From Paenibacillus tundrae (lineage in GTDB: Bacteria; Bacillota; Bacilli; Paenibacillales; Paenibacillaceae), in the NCBI RefSeq assembly GCF_036884255.1, contig NZ_CP145605.1, positions 1,178,001 through 1,242,000 of the forward strand: a stretch of DNA of 64,000 nucleotides, read 5' to 3'. A model generated the notes under the pieces. It saw only the letters and a program-made list of their open reading frames with translations. It searched no databases and was not told the origin of the DNA. Both the position numbers and the translations under genes were made by a program. Shown here in pieces: positions 33,704 through 42,414 of this stretch (within the stretch, counting starts at the first letter, position 1; every line of letters starts with the position of its first letter).

Positions 33704-34598
33704 GCTGAAGCAGGTCGTCAAAACATTTCAACAGGAAAAAGCAGTAGATGGTGTCACGATGCAGGTACATAAAGGATCAATCTATGGGTTGCTCGGCTCC
33801 AACGGAGCAGGTAAAACGTCGTTGCTCAAAATTATGGCAGGCATTTATCGTCAGGATACCGGCACGGTTCGCATTGACGGAGCTGAAATCGTGGAGAATT
33901 TAGACTTGAAGGGTCGCACCATTTTTATGGCAGATGCTCCCTACTTTTTCCCGCAGTCTTCCATTCATCAAATGGCGAATTTCTATCGTTCTGTGTATCC
34001 GCGATGGAATGAGGAACGGTTCGTGCAACTAGGCAACGTATTTAAACTCGATATGAAACGTAAGCTTCATCGTATGTCCAAAGGTATGCGTCGTCAGGCA
34101 GCTGTATGGCTTGGCTTGAGCTGTATGCCTGAAATATTGTTGATGGATGAGCCGATTGATGGTCTCGATCCCGTCATGAGACAACAGATCAAAAACCTGC
34201 TGTTTCAGGAGGCGGCAGATCGTCAGGTAACGATTATCATCTCCTCCCATAATCTCAGGGAAATCGAGGATCTGTGTGACCATGTAGCTATTATGCATAA
34301 AGGCCGAATCATTGTAGAGAAGGATCTAGATGACCTGAAGGCAGATACACATAAAATTCAAGTTGCTTTTCGTCATCCTGATCATGCCCAAGCGATAGAG
34401 GAACATATCGACATTCTGCATGAAGAGAAGCGGGGCAGTGTATCGCTATTCATCGTCAAAGGCAATCGTGAGACGGTGACACAGCGGTTCCAGTCACAAG
34501 ATCCTTATCTGCTGGACGTACTACCACTGACGCTGGAAGAGATATTTATCTATGAAATGGAGGACGCAGGGTATGACATTCAGCCGATTATACTTTAA
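33696..34598 (+). CDS. ABC transporter ATPase (YtrB-like)
   Basis: A 300-residue ATPase with Walker A LLGSNGAGKTSLLK, a modified signature region (HRMSKGMRRQAAVWLGLS), Walker B EILLMDEPIDGLDP and switch His in IIISSHNLREIEDLCDH. The C-terminal 90 residues form an extension as in YtrB-type ATPases. It pairs with the downstream membrane protein, which it overlaps by 26 bp, and is controlled by the YtrA-type repressor upstream. Such modules often respond to cell-wall antibiotics; the substrate is unknown. Confidence 0.94.
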   Translation: MIELKQVVKTFQQEKAVDGVTMQVHKGSIYGLLGSNGAGKTSLLKIMAGIYRQDTGTVRIDGAEIVENLDLKGRTIFMADAPYFFPQSSIHQMANFYRSVYPRWNEERFVQLGNVFKLDMKRKLHRMSKGMRRQAAVWLGLSCMPEILLMDEPIDGLDPVMRQQIKNLLFQEAADRQVTIIISSHNLREIEDLCDHVAIMHKGRIIVEKDLDDLKADTHKIQVAFRHPDHAQAIEEHIDILHEEKRGSVSLFIVKGNRETVTQRFQSQDPYLLDVLPLTLEEIFIYEMEDAGYDIQPIIL

Positions 34599-36600
34599 CC
34601 GGGGCATCCTGTTCCAAAATTTCAGGCAGCATGGGTGGCTAGGCATTTTGTTTCTAATTGTATTGTTATTCTCCCTCCCACTGCCAATCGGTACGGAGTA
34701 TCGGGAAGACCCTTACGAGATCACAAGTTTGTTTCAGACGAATGGGCAGATGCATCTCTTGCTTGCGCTCGCATTTCCAGTTGCAATAGGGCTCTTTCTA
34801 TTCCGTTATATGCAATCTGGAGCATCCTCAGATGTATATCATAGTTTGCCGCTTAAACGTAAACATCTATTAACCGCTCATCTGTTCACCGGATTTATGT
34901 TAATTCTCATTCCGATCTGGCTGACAACCGCAATTACTGGCTGGGTATGGGGTGTAATGGACGAACCGGCCTACATCTTCACAGGTGATGCGATCTGGAT
35001 GTGGGGACTGAGCATGAGTATCTACTCGATGTTCATGTTCATGTTGACCGTGGCTGTCGGCATGTGTATAGGTCAATCAATCCTGCAAGGGCTCACGGTG
35101 TATGCACTCATTTTGTTACCAATGGTGTTCTGGGCGGGATATGAACTTCACTTACAACAGCACCTATTAGGATTTCCTTATAATCAAGTGGGTAGTGTTC
35201 GTACTGATATATCATTGATTACTCGAATGGAATCCATAGGATCAGGAACAATCCTGTGGCCAGAGCTGGTAATATATGCGGCACTTACCGTGGTGTTTAT
35301 CGCGTTAGCATATGTTATCTATGCGAGAAGAAAAGTCGAGTCGGCTACCGAGGCAGTTACGTTCACAGTGGTCAAACCGATATTCCGATTTGGATTCATG
35401 TTTACTATTGTGTTGATTGGTGGAGCTTACTTCACCAGGATTGCTCCACGAGAGTCTCCAGATTGGGGCATCATCGGTTATGTCGTGGGAGCGATCGTTG
35501 GTTATATTGGTGCCGAGATGTTGATTCGCAAGACATGGTTAATCTGGAATGGCAAGCTTATACCTCAGATGGCGCTGTACGGAATCGTGGTAGGGTTGGT
35601 TCTGTATGTCCCTGTTGCGGACTGGAACGGTTATGCCGCAAGAGTGCCAGCTAAGGAAGATGTTGTTCAAGTTAAGCTTGGTGGAGATGAGTTTGAATAT
35701 CATAATGGGGTTCGTGTGAAGCGGGATGACAGCAAGCTTTATTCAAATAATCCGGAATTCATTGATGCGATCCTTGCACTTCATCATAAGATCGTAGATT
35801 CTGATTTGGATCTATTAGGTAATTTGAATTATATGCAATGGGATGATAGTGAGTTTATTTTCGTGAACTATGAGCTGGCTAACGGTAAAATAATGAAACG
35901 AAGATATCAGATTCCTCAATCGGAGTTCATCCAAGAATTGTCGGTACTGAGGGAGATGAAGGATTACAAGGCTATTCAATACAGGACATACAAACTGGAC
36001 GAGGATGTATTGAGCATTGGCATCCGGTCTTACCTGAGTGGTGCGCGTAAAACATACATTAGCAATCCACAGCATATTCGTGATTTTCTAGATCTGTTGA
36101 AGCAGGATATTTTGGATCAGACGTATGATGAACAGACGTCACCATGGGAGTCATGGGCTAGTGCCGAGATTAATCAGGAGTCAGATCTAGACCCGAGGTT
36201 TCCGCGAACATCATGGAATTTTGAGATTAAATCTAGTTATGATCGCACATTAACGTGGTTGAAGCAGCAAAAGTTGTATGATCAGCTTAATGTATCCGCC
36301 GATGATATTGTGTCAGCACAGTTCGTGAAGCAGGAGTTCGACGGTGGAAGTAATGGAAAGACCTTGTATGCTGACTCACAGTATATTGATGCGAATCTAG
36401 ATGGACATAAACAGGTCGCTACCCAGAATAAAGAAATTATAAGCGATCTCCTCACACGTCAACGAACTAGCTTTTATACCAAGGAAGCAGTTACCGTTTA
36501 TCAGATCAAGCTCAACACAGTAAGTGGCGAGAACATCTATATGATGCTGGAAGAGGAAGATTTGACTGAAGCGATGCAAGCCATACTCGTTGATCTGTAG
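34573..36600 (+). CDS. ABC transporter permease with large C-terminal soluble domain
   Basis: A 675-residue membrane protein. Residues about 1-370 contain roughly ten hydrophobic helices (GILFLIVLLFSLPLPIG, LLLALAFPVAIGLFLF, FMLILIPIWLTTAITGWVWG, SMFMFMLTVAVGMCIG and others). Residues about 375-675 are a soluble, probably external, domain without cysteine or recognisable motif. The layout matches YtrC/D-like permeases of GntR-ABC modules. ATG 34573 has GGAGGACGCAGGGT upstream; the earlier ATG at 34552 lacks a site. It is the last gene of the three-gene module. Confidence 0.85.
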   Translation: MTFSRLYFNRGILFQNFRQHGWLGILFLIVLLFSLPLPIGTEYREDPYEITSLFQTNGQMHLLLALAFPVAIGLFLFRYMQSGASSDVYHSLPLKRKHLLTAHLFTGFMLILIPIWLTTAITGWVWGVMDEPAYIFTGDAIWMWGLSMSIYSMFMFMLTVAVGMCIGQSILQGLTVYALILLPMVFWAGYELHLQQHLLGFPYNQVGSVRTDISLITRMESIGSGTILWPELVIYAALTVVFIALAYVIYARRKVESATEAVTFTVVKPIFRFGFMFTIVLIGGAYFTRIAPRESPDWGIIGYVVGAIVGYIGAEMLIRKTWLIWNGKLIPQMALYGIVVGLVLYVPVADWNGYAARVPAKEDVVQVKLGGDEFEYHNGVRVKRDDSKLYSNNPEFIDAILALHHKIVDSDLDLLGNLNYMQWDDSEFIFVNYELANGKIMKRRYQIPQSEFIQELSVLREMKDYKAIQYRTYKLDEDVLSIGIRSYLSGARKTYISNPQHIRDFLDLLKQDILDQTYDEQTSPWESWASAEINQESDLDPRFPRTSWNFEIKSSYDRTLTWLKQQKLYDQLNVSADDIVSAQFVKQEFDGGSNGKTLYADSQYIDANLDGHKQVATQNKEIISDLLTRQRTSFYTKEAVTVYQIKLNTVSGENIYMMLEEEDLTEAMQAILVDL

Positions 36601-36664
36601 GCAATGACGGGGATCTTAAGGGGAAGGGTTCTCCCCAAGGCTAGTGCTTAGCGTTCAATCTGAC

Positions 36665-36693
36665 TTGACCAGACAGAAATGATGGAATATATT
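36665..36693 (+). promoter_or_regulatory. Strong sigma-A promoter without a gene
   Basis: TTGACC (36665-36670), a 17-bp spacer and TATATT (36688-36693), initiating near 36700. The next feature is a terminator at 36807, with no ORF between. Confidence 0.7.
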
Positions 36694-36699
36694 AGAAAA

Positions 36700-36807
36700 A
36701 GGGTTGGGTTCGAGAATGAATGGTATCATTCACCGAACCCAGAGAACGGCTGATGTGGGAAGCACCCGCAGGAATAGGCAGATTGCCTATCTTGCGGGTG
36801 CTTTTTT
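36700..36807 (+). ncRNA. Candidate small RNA of about 105 nt
   Basis: Between the promoter at 36665-36693 and a strong terminator (stem AGCACCCGCA at 36761-36770 with TGCGGGTGCT at 36793-36802, inner AATAGGCA/TGCCTAT, then TTTTTT) there is no ORF. A second hairpin near the 5' end pairs GGGTTCG (36705-36711) with CGAACCC (36734-36740), with GAATGA/TCATTC inside. The result is a compact two-hairpin transcript. It could be a trans-acting sRNA or an attenuated leader of the coiled-coil gene that starts about 280 bp later. No known family is recognised, and it lacks SRP RNA and 6S features. Confidence 0.5.
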
Positions 36808-36897
36808 GTCGTTCCAGCCGTTTCATACCAGGCATATATCTGTTGAACGTCATACTTTTTCATTCAACTTATATAGCCGAGATCACACAGAAGTGCG

Positions 36898-37066
36898 TGT
36901 TCAAAAAGGATGGTTTTCAGTACCGAGAAGATGGGATGAAGATAGAAATGGAGTAGCGGAGCGTAGGCAAAACTACGTGAGCAACGGACATTTCGGCTGA
37001 ATTCCATCTTCGATGCTGAGATGCTGCTCGCGCATCCTTCGTAATCAAAAGCAGACTTTTTGAACA
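36898..37066 (+). repeat. 169-bp dispersed element with 11-bp terminal inverted repeats
   Basis: TGTTCAAAAAG (36898-36908) and CTTTTTGAACA (37056-37066) are exact inverted ends. Inside are further partly complementary stretches (TAGCGGAGCGTAGG, CTACGTGAGC) and no ORF of substance. Related ends occur at 25993-26023 and 53316-53356, so it is a small mobile or REP/MITE-like repeat. This copy supplies the DNA just upstream of the coiled-coil gene's ribosome site. Confidence 0.6.
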
Positions 37067-37088
37067 ACCTCTAGAAAGGAGTTCATAT

Positions 37089-38186
37089 GTGATGATGCAT
37101 AGGTTTAAGTCGGAGAGAACGAAGGGGGAGAAGGCAGTGCACGAAGAAAGGCACGAACCGAGGTCAAGGCTGAAGAAGGAAGTTAGATACGAACCCAGGC
37201 AAATACTAAAGAGCAAAGCTAGGCACGTAGTAAATCATCAAGTAAATCATGGAGTAAGTCATCGAGCGATGGACAAGGTGCCTGGTGAAACGATGGACAA
37301 GCTCCCACAGGGAGCAATCGCAGACATAAGCACTGCTGGTCGTCCGCAGACGAAGCGGATAACTTGCCTGCGTTTAATTGTCCCGCTAGTAATTTTGTTT
37401 AGCTTGATCCTAAACCTCAGCTTGCCTGCAACAACCGAGGCGGCAGGGATTGAACTAGGGGTCACTGCACAGAAAGCATGGAACGATGTATTAAACAAAG
37501 CAGATCGCCAGATGAAAGCATCCTTGCAACGAGCCTATGAGAATGTGGGGAGCTTGGAAGGACAGGGGAAGACGTGGGAGCAAAAAACGAAAGCACTTCA
37601 TACGTCCAATATGGCTGAGCTCAAGCGACTGCAAGCCAGCATCCGGCAGACCGATGAGAAGAAGATAGCGTCGTTAACGCAGTCTTTGGAACGTACTCAA
37701 GCTCGATACGAGCCGTTATTTGCCCTTTACACCGCGGTGAATAAACAGCTGGATGCAGCCCGAGCGACGAAGAACAAGGAATGGACAGCGGTTGTTCGTG
37801 CCCAAGCAGATACATTGAAGCCAGCTGTGCAACTGGCTAGGGAAGAGATCCGAATGAAGAAAAGCGAGCTTGCTGAAGCGCGTAAACGGAAAAACACAGA
37901 AATCAAACGTTTGCGTAGTATGTTATCAGGTGCTGATTCGGTAAAAAGGCAAATTCAAACAGCCAAAAAACAAGTTTCGCTAACAAAAGAACGTTACTCA
38001 AATGTACTGAAACAATTCAAGCAGAATCTCAAGCAAGCCCAGCCTTCACGTGTGCTAAGTTCATTGAATCAACTCGTCTCGGCGACAGAGAAATGGACAA
38101 GTACCAAACAGCACGTGTATACGTTGGAACAGAAAGTCAGTAACCACTATATTAAAGTCAATCAAGAGTTGGCGAAGAGGAAGTAA
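37089..38186 (+). CDS. Membrane-anchored or secreted coiled-coil protein, unknown
   Basis: 365 residues. An unusually long charged N-terminus of about 90 residues (many Arg, Lys, Glu and His) precedes one hydrophobic segment, LIVPLVILFSLILNLSLPATTEA (about 97-119), that can be a signal peptide or anchor. The remaining 240 residues are almost continuous heptad-like helix rich in Lys, Glu, Gln and Ala. GTG 37089 has AAAGGAG at 7 bp; ATG 37092 and ATG 37095 follow in frame. No enzymatic motif is seen. The coiled coil suggests a cell-envelope structural role. No operon partner is evident. Confidence 0.72.
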   Translation: MMMHRFKSERTKGEKAVHEERHEPRSRLKKEVRYEPRQILKSKARHVVNHQVNHGVSHRAMDKVPGETMDKLPQGAIADISTAGRPQTKRITCLRLIVPLVILFSLILNLSLPATTEAAGIELGVTAQKAWNDVLNKADRQMKASLQRAYENVGSLEGQGKTWEQKTKALHTSNMAELKRLQASIRQTDEKKIASLTQSLERTQARYEPLFALYTAVNKQLDAARATKNKEWTAVVRAQADTLKPAVQLAREEIRMKKSELAEARKRKNTEIKRLRSMLSGADSVKRQIQTAKKQVSLTKERYSNVLKQFKQNLKQAQPSRVLSSLNQLVSATEKWTSTKQHVYTLEQKVSNHYIKVNQELAKRK

Positions 38187-38543
38187 AGTAAAAGTAAGTG
38201 AATAGGAGAAGAGAAAGGCATAAGTAACGCCAACGGTGGCGGGAAAAGCCCATGCAGAGTAGAGCTCAAGTTAAACTCAAATAGAATTCAAATAGAACTC
38301 AAGTAGAGCTTGAGCGGCACCATCAGGTGGAGTTGAGATGAAATTCAAATAGCCATCTTCTTCTCTGCAAGCAGATAGAAGATGGCTATCATGAAGATTC
38401 ATTTTGATCTTCAACATTTATAGTAGTAGCATTCATAGGATTAACAAAAGCAGTAGCTGCTAACTCGACTTATTATTTCTACCGCTACGATTCTGTTATC
38501 CTAAGATGATTCACTTCAATAAATACAAGCCCGAATTACAAAC
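38187..38543. other. Intergenic stretch with short tandem repeat and hairpin
   Basis: 357 bp with no gene. It holds a degenerate 11-bp tandem repeat at 38272-38316 (AACTCAAATAG, AATTCAAATAG, AACTCAAGTAG and a weaker fourth) and a strong hairpin at 38350-38388 (TAGCCATCTTCT/AGAAGATGGCTA, inner TCTGC/GCAGA) without a proper T run. The hairpin may end transcription of the genes that converge here. Confidence 0.5.
38272..38316 (+). repeat. Degenerate 11-bp tandem repeat
   Basis: Successive units AACTCAAATAG, AATTCAAATAG and AACTCAAGTAG, followed by a diverged unit. No coding role. Confidence 0.5.
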
Positions 38544-39737
38544 TTATAGCGACACTTGGCTAAGTGAATTGACCCAAGCCGTTAGTCTGCGCATAGCTTC
38601 TTCAACCGTAGCGCGTGGACATGCAACGTTCATTCGCATAAATCCAGTGCCTTCCGTACCGAAGATAATACCATCGTTAAGGGCAATCTTCGCTTCTTTC
38701 AGTAGAGCACTGCTCAGCTCTTCTTGCGTCATGTTCAGCTTACTGAAATCAAGCCATAACAGATACGTTGCTTCTGGCAGATATACCCCAAGTTGAGGGA
38801 GATGCTCTGCCGCATATTGCTGTACATATTCCATATTTCCGCGGACATATGCGAGGCATTCATCCAACCAGTCTGCACCACCTCTGTATGCTGCTTCGGC
38901 AGCTGTAGCGCCTAACGTGCTGATGCTGGACAGTCCCATAATTTTGACTCCCTGCATAAATGATTCTCTCAGCTTGGCATTTGGAATAATGATATTGGAT
39001 GTGCAGAGCCCCGGAATATTGAATGTTTTACTTGGTGCCGTGCAGATGATACTTTGCTGGGCAATCGCGTCCGAGATCATGGATAATGGTGTGTGAGCAC
39101 CTGGCTGATGTACCAGGTCGGCATGAATCTCATCGGAAACGATCAGTACATCATATCTAACACATAGTGCAGCGAGCTCTTCCAACTCATGGCGACTCCA
39201 TACCGTTCCTAATGGATTATGGGGGCTGCATAGAATTAGCATTTTGACCCGACCTGTCTGGAAGCAGGATTCGAGATGTTCTAGATCCATGGCATAGTGA
39301 CCATTCGTTCCTTTGAGTGGATTAGTTATGAGCTCTCGGCCTTGTCCACGTACGACTTCATAGAAGGGAGCATATACCGGCGTTTGAATAACGACTGCAT
39401 CACCTGGTGCGGTGAATCGTTGTACAGCAATGCTTAAGGCTGGCACGATGCCGGGGGTAAACACAATCCATTCCTTCTCGATGCTCCAGTTGTGTCTGCT
39501 CTCCATCCATCCAATCACGGCCTCATGATATGAATCCGTACGTACCGTATAACCGAAGACGCCGTGTTCCACACGGGATTGCAGCGCCTGAATTACCGAT
39601 GGCGGGGCAGCAAAATCCATATCGGCTACCCACATTGGCAGTGCCTCCGTAACACCGAAAATTTCCTCTAGTGCGTCCCACTTTTCCGATCCTGTATCAA
39701 GACGATGAATTGACTCATCAAAGCTATATTTTTTCAT
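38544..39737 (-). CDS. MalY/PatB-family PLP-dependent C-S lyase or aminotransferase
   Basis: A 397-residue fold-type I PLP enzyme of the MalY/PatB group: ALPMWVADMDFAAPPSV, VFGYTVRTDSYHEAV, FTPGIVPALSIAVQ, LCSPHNPLGTVW, IVSDEIHADLVH, the PLP lysine in TAPSKTFNIPGL (about residue 239), and an Arg in TGFMRMNVACPR. Relatives are cystathionine beta-lyases or cysteine desulfhydrases. The first ATG (39737) has GGGGGAAC upstream. It is monocistronic. MalY and PatB cannot be told apart from sequence alone. Confidence 0.92.
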   Translation of the reverse strand: MKKYSFDESIHRLDTGSEKWDALEEIFGVTEALPMWVADMDFAAPPSVIQALQSRVEHGVFGYTVRTDSYHEAVIGWMESRHNWSIEKEWIVFTPGIVPALSIAVQRFTAPGDAVVIQTPVYAPFYEVVRGQGRELITNPLKGTNGHYAMDLEHLESCFQTGRVKMLILCSPHNPLGTVWSRHELEELAALCVRYDVLIVSDEIHADLVHQPGAHTPLSMISDAIAQQSIICTAPSKTFNIPGLCTSNIIIPNAKLRESFMQGVKIMGLSSISTLGATAAEAAYRGGADWLDECLAYVRGNMEYVQQYAAEHLPQLGVYLPEATYLLWLDFSKLNMTQEELSSALLKEAKIALNDGIIFGTEGTGFMRMNVACPRATVEEAMRRLTAWVNSLSQVSL

Positions 39738-40148
39738 TACATGTTCCCCCTTTTTGTTCCGTTCAGTTCGACCACATTCGACAGACTATTATCTAATAAA
39801 ATAAGTATTTCTGCAACTTGAGCTCATGCATCTGATCATGGTCAGCATGTTACGACATCAGTGTTACTCCGCGCAAGGAAAATACACAGTGTAATTAGTA
39901 TGACCATGGGTATAGTTGCTAATTCGGGACTTTTATCATGGTACATGTTTGCCTAACGAGGGGAGTATATATTGTTAGAAAAGACTATTTTAGTACTCCC
40001 GGAGACCTGTTTTAGCGATAATTGAGTTCAAAAGCTGTCATCGGATGGTATTATGATTCCGTTCTTTGGTTTAACAACGTATTAACATCAACCAATGCTA
40101 TGTATTGGGGAATGGCATGAATACACTCACTTGAGGAGGTCTCACAGG
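39738..40148. other. Divergent promoter region
   Basis: 411 bp with no gene. A plausible rightward promoter is TTCAAA (40027-40032), a 16-bp spacer and TATTAT (40049-40054), about 95 bp before the stalk-domain gene. AT-rich sequence near 39790-39810 may serve the leftward PLP enzyme. An ORF start at 40095 upstream of the real ATG lacks support. Confidence 0.4.
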
Positions 40149-40835
40149 ATGAAAAGTAAAAAATGGGCAATCACAGTAGGGGTACTTGGTATGGTGCTAA
40201 CTGGTTCAGCGGGAGTATATGCAGGTACTCAACTAGAAACGATCAAAGCATACCTGAATCATGGGTTAGCCATTGAGGTGAATGGACAGAAGTTCACGCC
40301 GACAGGAGAACAGGGGAAGAAGCTGGCTCCGATCACTTACCAAGGGAGTACATACTTACCGGTACGCTCTATAGCTGAGGCATTGAACACAGAAGTTAAG
40401 TATGATTCACAGAACAACAAAGTAGCCATTGGTTCAACTAGTTCATCTGGTGCACCAACAACAGGAAACAGCGGAACAACTGCTCCGTCAACAGGGGCAA
40501 ATACACAGGCTCAAGGTGTAAAATCCAAATACCTGCCGGCTGATTTCCCATTGCCTAAAGATGCGAAGACCATCTCCCTTGTGGAAAATGTGATGGACGG
40601 CAAGAAGAAGGTTAGTCTAACCTATAGCACAAAAGAGACACTAACTGTCCTTGGAGCATCATATCGAGACTACTATCAGAACCAAAATCTTACGCAGAAC
40701 GTCCAAGACTTAGGTGCTGATGACTTCAGTATCGTAGGACGTGCGGATGAGAAATTTGCTGTATCGATCTCAGGATCATCCTCCAATATTAACGAGGGGT
40801 ATAACGAGGTCACGGTAGTGTGGGGAGAAGAGTAG
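40149..40835 (+). CDS. Secreted stalk-domain protein
   Basis: A 228-residue exported protein: signal peptide 1-25 (ITVGVLGMVLTGSAGVYAG), a partial copper-amine-oxidase-like stalk domain about 30-95 (AIEVNGQKFTPTG, TYLPVRSIAEALNTEVKYD), a Ser/Thr/Gly linker, and a C-terminal domain about 120-228 of unknown type (LPADFPLPKDAKTISLVENV, VLGASYRDYYQNQNL). The two domains suggest a cell-surface or wall-associated role; no catalytic residues stand out. ATG 40149 is preceded by GAGGAGG. IS copy 1 lies about 290 bp downstream and does not disrupt the gene. Confidence 0.85.
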   Translation: MKSKKWAITVGVLGMVLTGSAGVYAGTQLETIKAYLNHGLAIEVNGQKFTPTGEQGKKLAPITYQGSTYLPVRSIAEALNTEVKYDSQNNKVAIGSTSSSGAPTTGNSGTTAPSTGANTQAQGVKSKYLPADFPLPKDAKTISLVENVMDGKKKVSLTYSTKETLTVLGASYRDYYQNQNLTQNVQDLGADDFSIVGRADEKFAVSISGSSSNINEGYNEVTVVWGEE

Positions 40836-41150
40836 AGGAAGTAAAGAGTCGTCGGAAGCAGTATAGCCAGATAATATGTATCGGAAGAACACTGGCGTAG
40901 GCTTTAGATTGGGTTAATTTAAGGTGTCGTTTGAAATGGAGTAGGTAAAATAGTTCCATCTACGCGCCCTTCTCTTTACACGGTCGGTGCTAACGAATCT
41001 GAGAGAGCTTATTCGACCGTATCACGGCGAATGAGAATGCTAACGAATCCTAGAACCGTTATATCACCAAATACCACGGATTACATCTAATTCTAGTGCC
41101 CAAAAGGTATATTAGCGTGTCAACTGGACCTATGTCAAGAAAGTAGACAC

Positions 41151-41987
41151 TTACGCGACGGATTTGTCCGTAAATTTCTTCGCAAAACGAGCAGGGGAAA
41201 GATAACCTAGCGCACCATGCATTCGCTTGCGGTTGTAATAGAACTCAATGTACTGGTAAATGGTGTTATAAGCCTCTTCTGGATTCTTAAAACGAGGGTT
41301 ACAGTGAATGAGTTCTTTCTTCAAAATACTGTGCCAAGACTCGATACATGCGTTATCGTAACAGTTTCCTCGGCGGCTCATACTGAGCTCCATACCATAC
41401 GATTTCAGTTGCTCCACGTATTCTTTTGACGTGTACTGCGAGCCACGATCCGAGTGATGTAGCAGTCCTGGAGCGGGGCGTTTGGCCCGGTAAGCATCAT
41501 TCAATGCACCTAGCACCAGACTCGTTTCCATATGGTTGTACAGACGCCAGCCTACAATTTCACGCGTACATAAATCCAGAACACTGGCGAGATATAACCG
41601 GCCTCCTCGGCAGGGAATGTAGGTGATATCGGTGACCCATACGGTGTTCGGTTTGGACGTTTGAAATTGCTGGTTCAGCGTATTTGGTGCAATGGGATGA
41701 TGATGGTTAGAATCCGTCGTTTGGACACGATACCGAGGAGTGTGCACGGAACGAAGATTCATTTGACGCATGTATATACTGACGGTACGGGAAGAGATTC
41801 TGTATCCTTCCAGATGGAGCGCATACGTAATTTTCGGACTTCCACACCGCTTCTGGTGGTCGTAGAAATGAAATCGAATACGCTTCATGATCTCAGTTCT
41901 CCGGTGCTGCTGTTTACTTGTTCGATCCATCCGCCACTTGTAATATCCGCTCCGTGACACGTGTAACAGAGTGCACATCTTCTCCAA
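41151..41987 (-). CDS. IS3-family transposase OrfB (copy 1)
   Basis: 278 residues as read from an internal TTG: MCTLLHVSRSGYYKW opens the HTH_21 region, then the rve integrase core with the DDE triad (Asp in VWVTDITYIP, Asp in LLHHSDRGSQYTSKEY, Glu in NCYDNACIESWHSILK) and the IS3 ending RMHGALGYLSPARF. In vivo it is made as an OrfAB fusion by -1 frameshifting at the A7G slippery run (minus strand of 42058-42065). The frame is open upstream of the internal start (RFQFLENHRSLFSLEKM). It is intact and probably active. Confidence 0.95.
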   Translation of the reverse strand: MEKMCTLLHVSRSGYYKWRMDRTSKQQHRRTEIMKRIRFHFYDHQKRCGSPKITYALHLEGYRISSRTVSIYMRQMNLRSVHTPRYRVQTTDSNHHHPIAPNTLNQQFQTSKPNTVWVTDITYIPCRGGRLYLASVLDLCTREIVGWRLYNHMETSLVLGALNDAYRAKRPAPGLLHHSDRGSQYTSKEYVEQLKSYGMELSMSRRGNCYDNACIESWHSILKKELIHCNPRFKNPEEAYNTIYQYIEFYYNRKRMHGALGYLSPARFAKKFTDKSVA

Positions 41988-42025
41988 AGAAAACAGGGAG
42001 CGATGGTTTTCCAGAAACTGAAACC

Positions 42026-42343
42026 TTAGCTCTTTGGTTTGCTGAAGATGTGCACTGCTTTTTTTACAATAGCCAGTTCCTCTTGCGTGTCCGCAAGCGT
42101 ATGCTCTTTCTCTTGAAGTAACCGGCGCATTTCTTTAAGCTCTGCTTCCAGTTCTTTCACTCGATCTACGCTAGCTACGGGCTCATGTTTAAGTTCGCGA
42201 TACTTGCCCATCCACTGGTGTAATGTACTTTTTGGAATGTTGAGTTCTTCTGCCAAGTCTCCGAGTGTCTTGGTCTGTTCTTGGATAAATTTTACCGTTT
42301 GTTTCTTAAATTCTTCATTGTATCGTTGCCGCTGTTCTCCCAT
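42026..42343 (-). CDS. IS3-family transposase OrfA (copy 1)
   Basis: A 105-residue HTH protein: QRYNEEFKKQTVKFIQE, LGDLAEELNIPKSTLHQWM and a C-terminal leucine-zipper-like coiled coil (VKELEAELKEMRRLLQEKEH). It binds the IS ends and provides the N-terminal part of the frameshifted OrfAB transposase. GGAGGTGTGTCCAC precedes its ATG. It is identical in sequence to OrfA of copy 2. Confidence 0.95.
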   Translation of the reverse strand: MGEQRQRYNEEFKKQTVKFIQEQTKTLGDLAEELNIPKSTLHQWMGKYRELKHEPVASVDRVKELEAELKEMRRLLQEKEHTLADTQEELAIVKKAVHIFSKPKS

Positions 42344-42414
42344 GTGGACACACCTCCGTTAGCCTTATTATCCTTCTGTCCGTTATTGGGTGTCCACTTT
42401 TTATTCTAGCTCCA

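Larger units (their letters stand above)
41125..42414 (-). mobile_element. IS3-family (IS150-like) insertion sequence, copy 1
   Basis: 1290 bp, bounded by imperfect inverted repeats that start TGGACCTATG on this side and TGGAGCTAGA (read from the other end), and share GACAC further in. It is flanked by the 3-bp target duplication AAC (41122-41124 and 42415-42417). It contains orfA and orfB on the minus strand and is nearly identical to copy 2 (49465-50754). One difference noticed is a silent G/A change in an Ala codon of orfB. Recent transposition is likely. Confidence 0.93.

Noticed and set aside
36700..36807. SRP RNA or other known housekeeping RNA
   Set aside because: It lacks the conserved SRP Alu/tip sequences; only isolated short words look alike.
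36704..37000. 98-codon ORF through the small-RNA candidate and dispersed repeat
   Set aside because: It crosses the strong terminator at 36760-36807 and the repeat end; no ribosome site.
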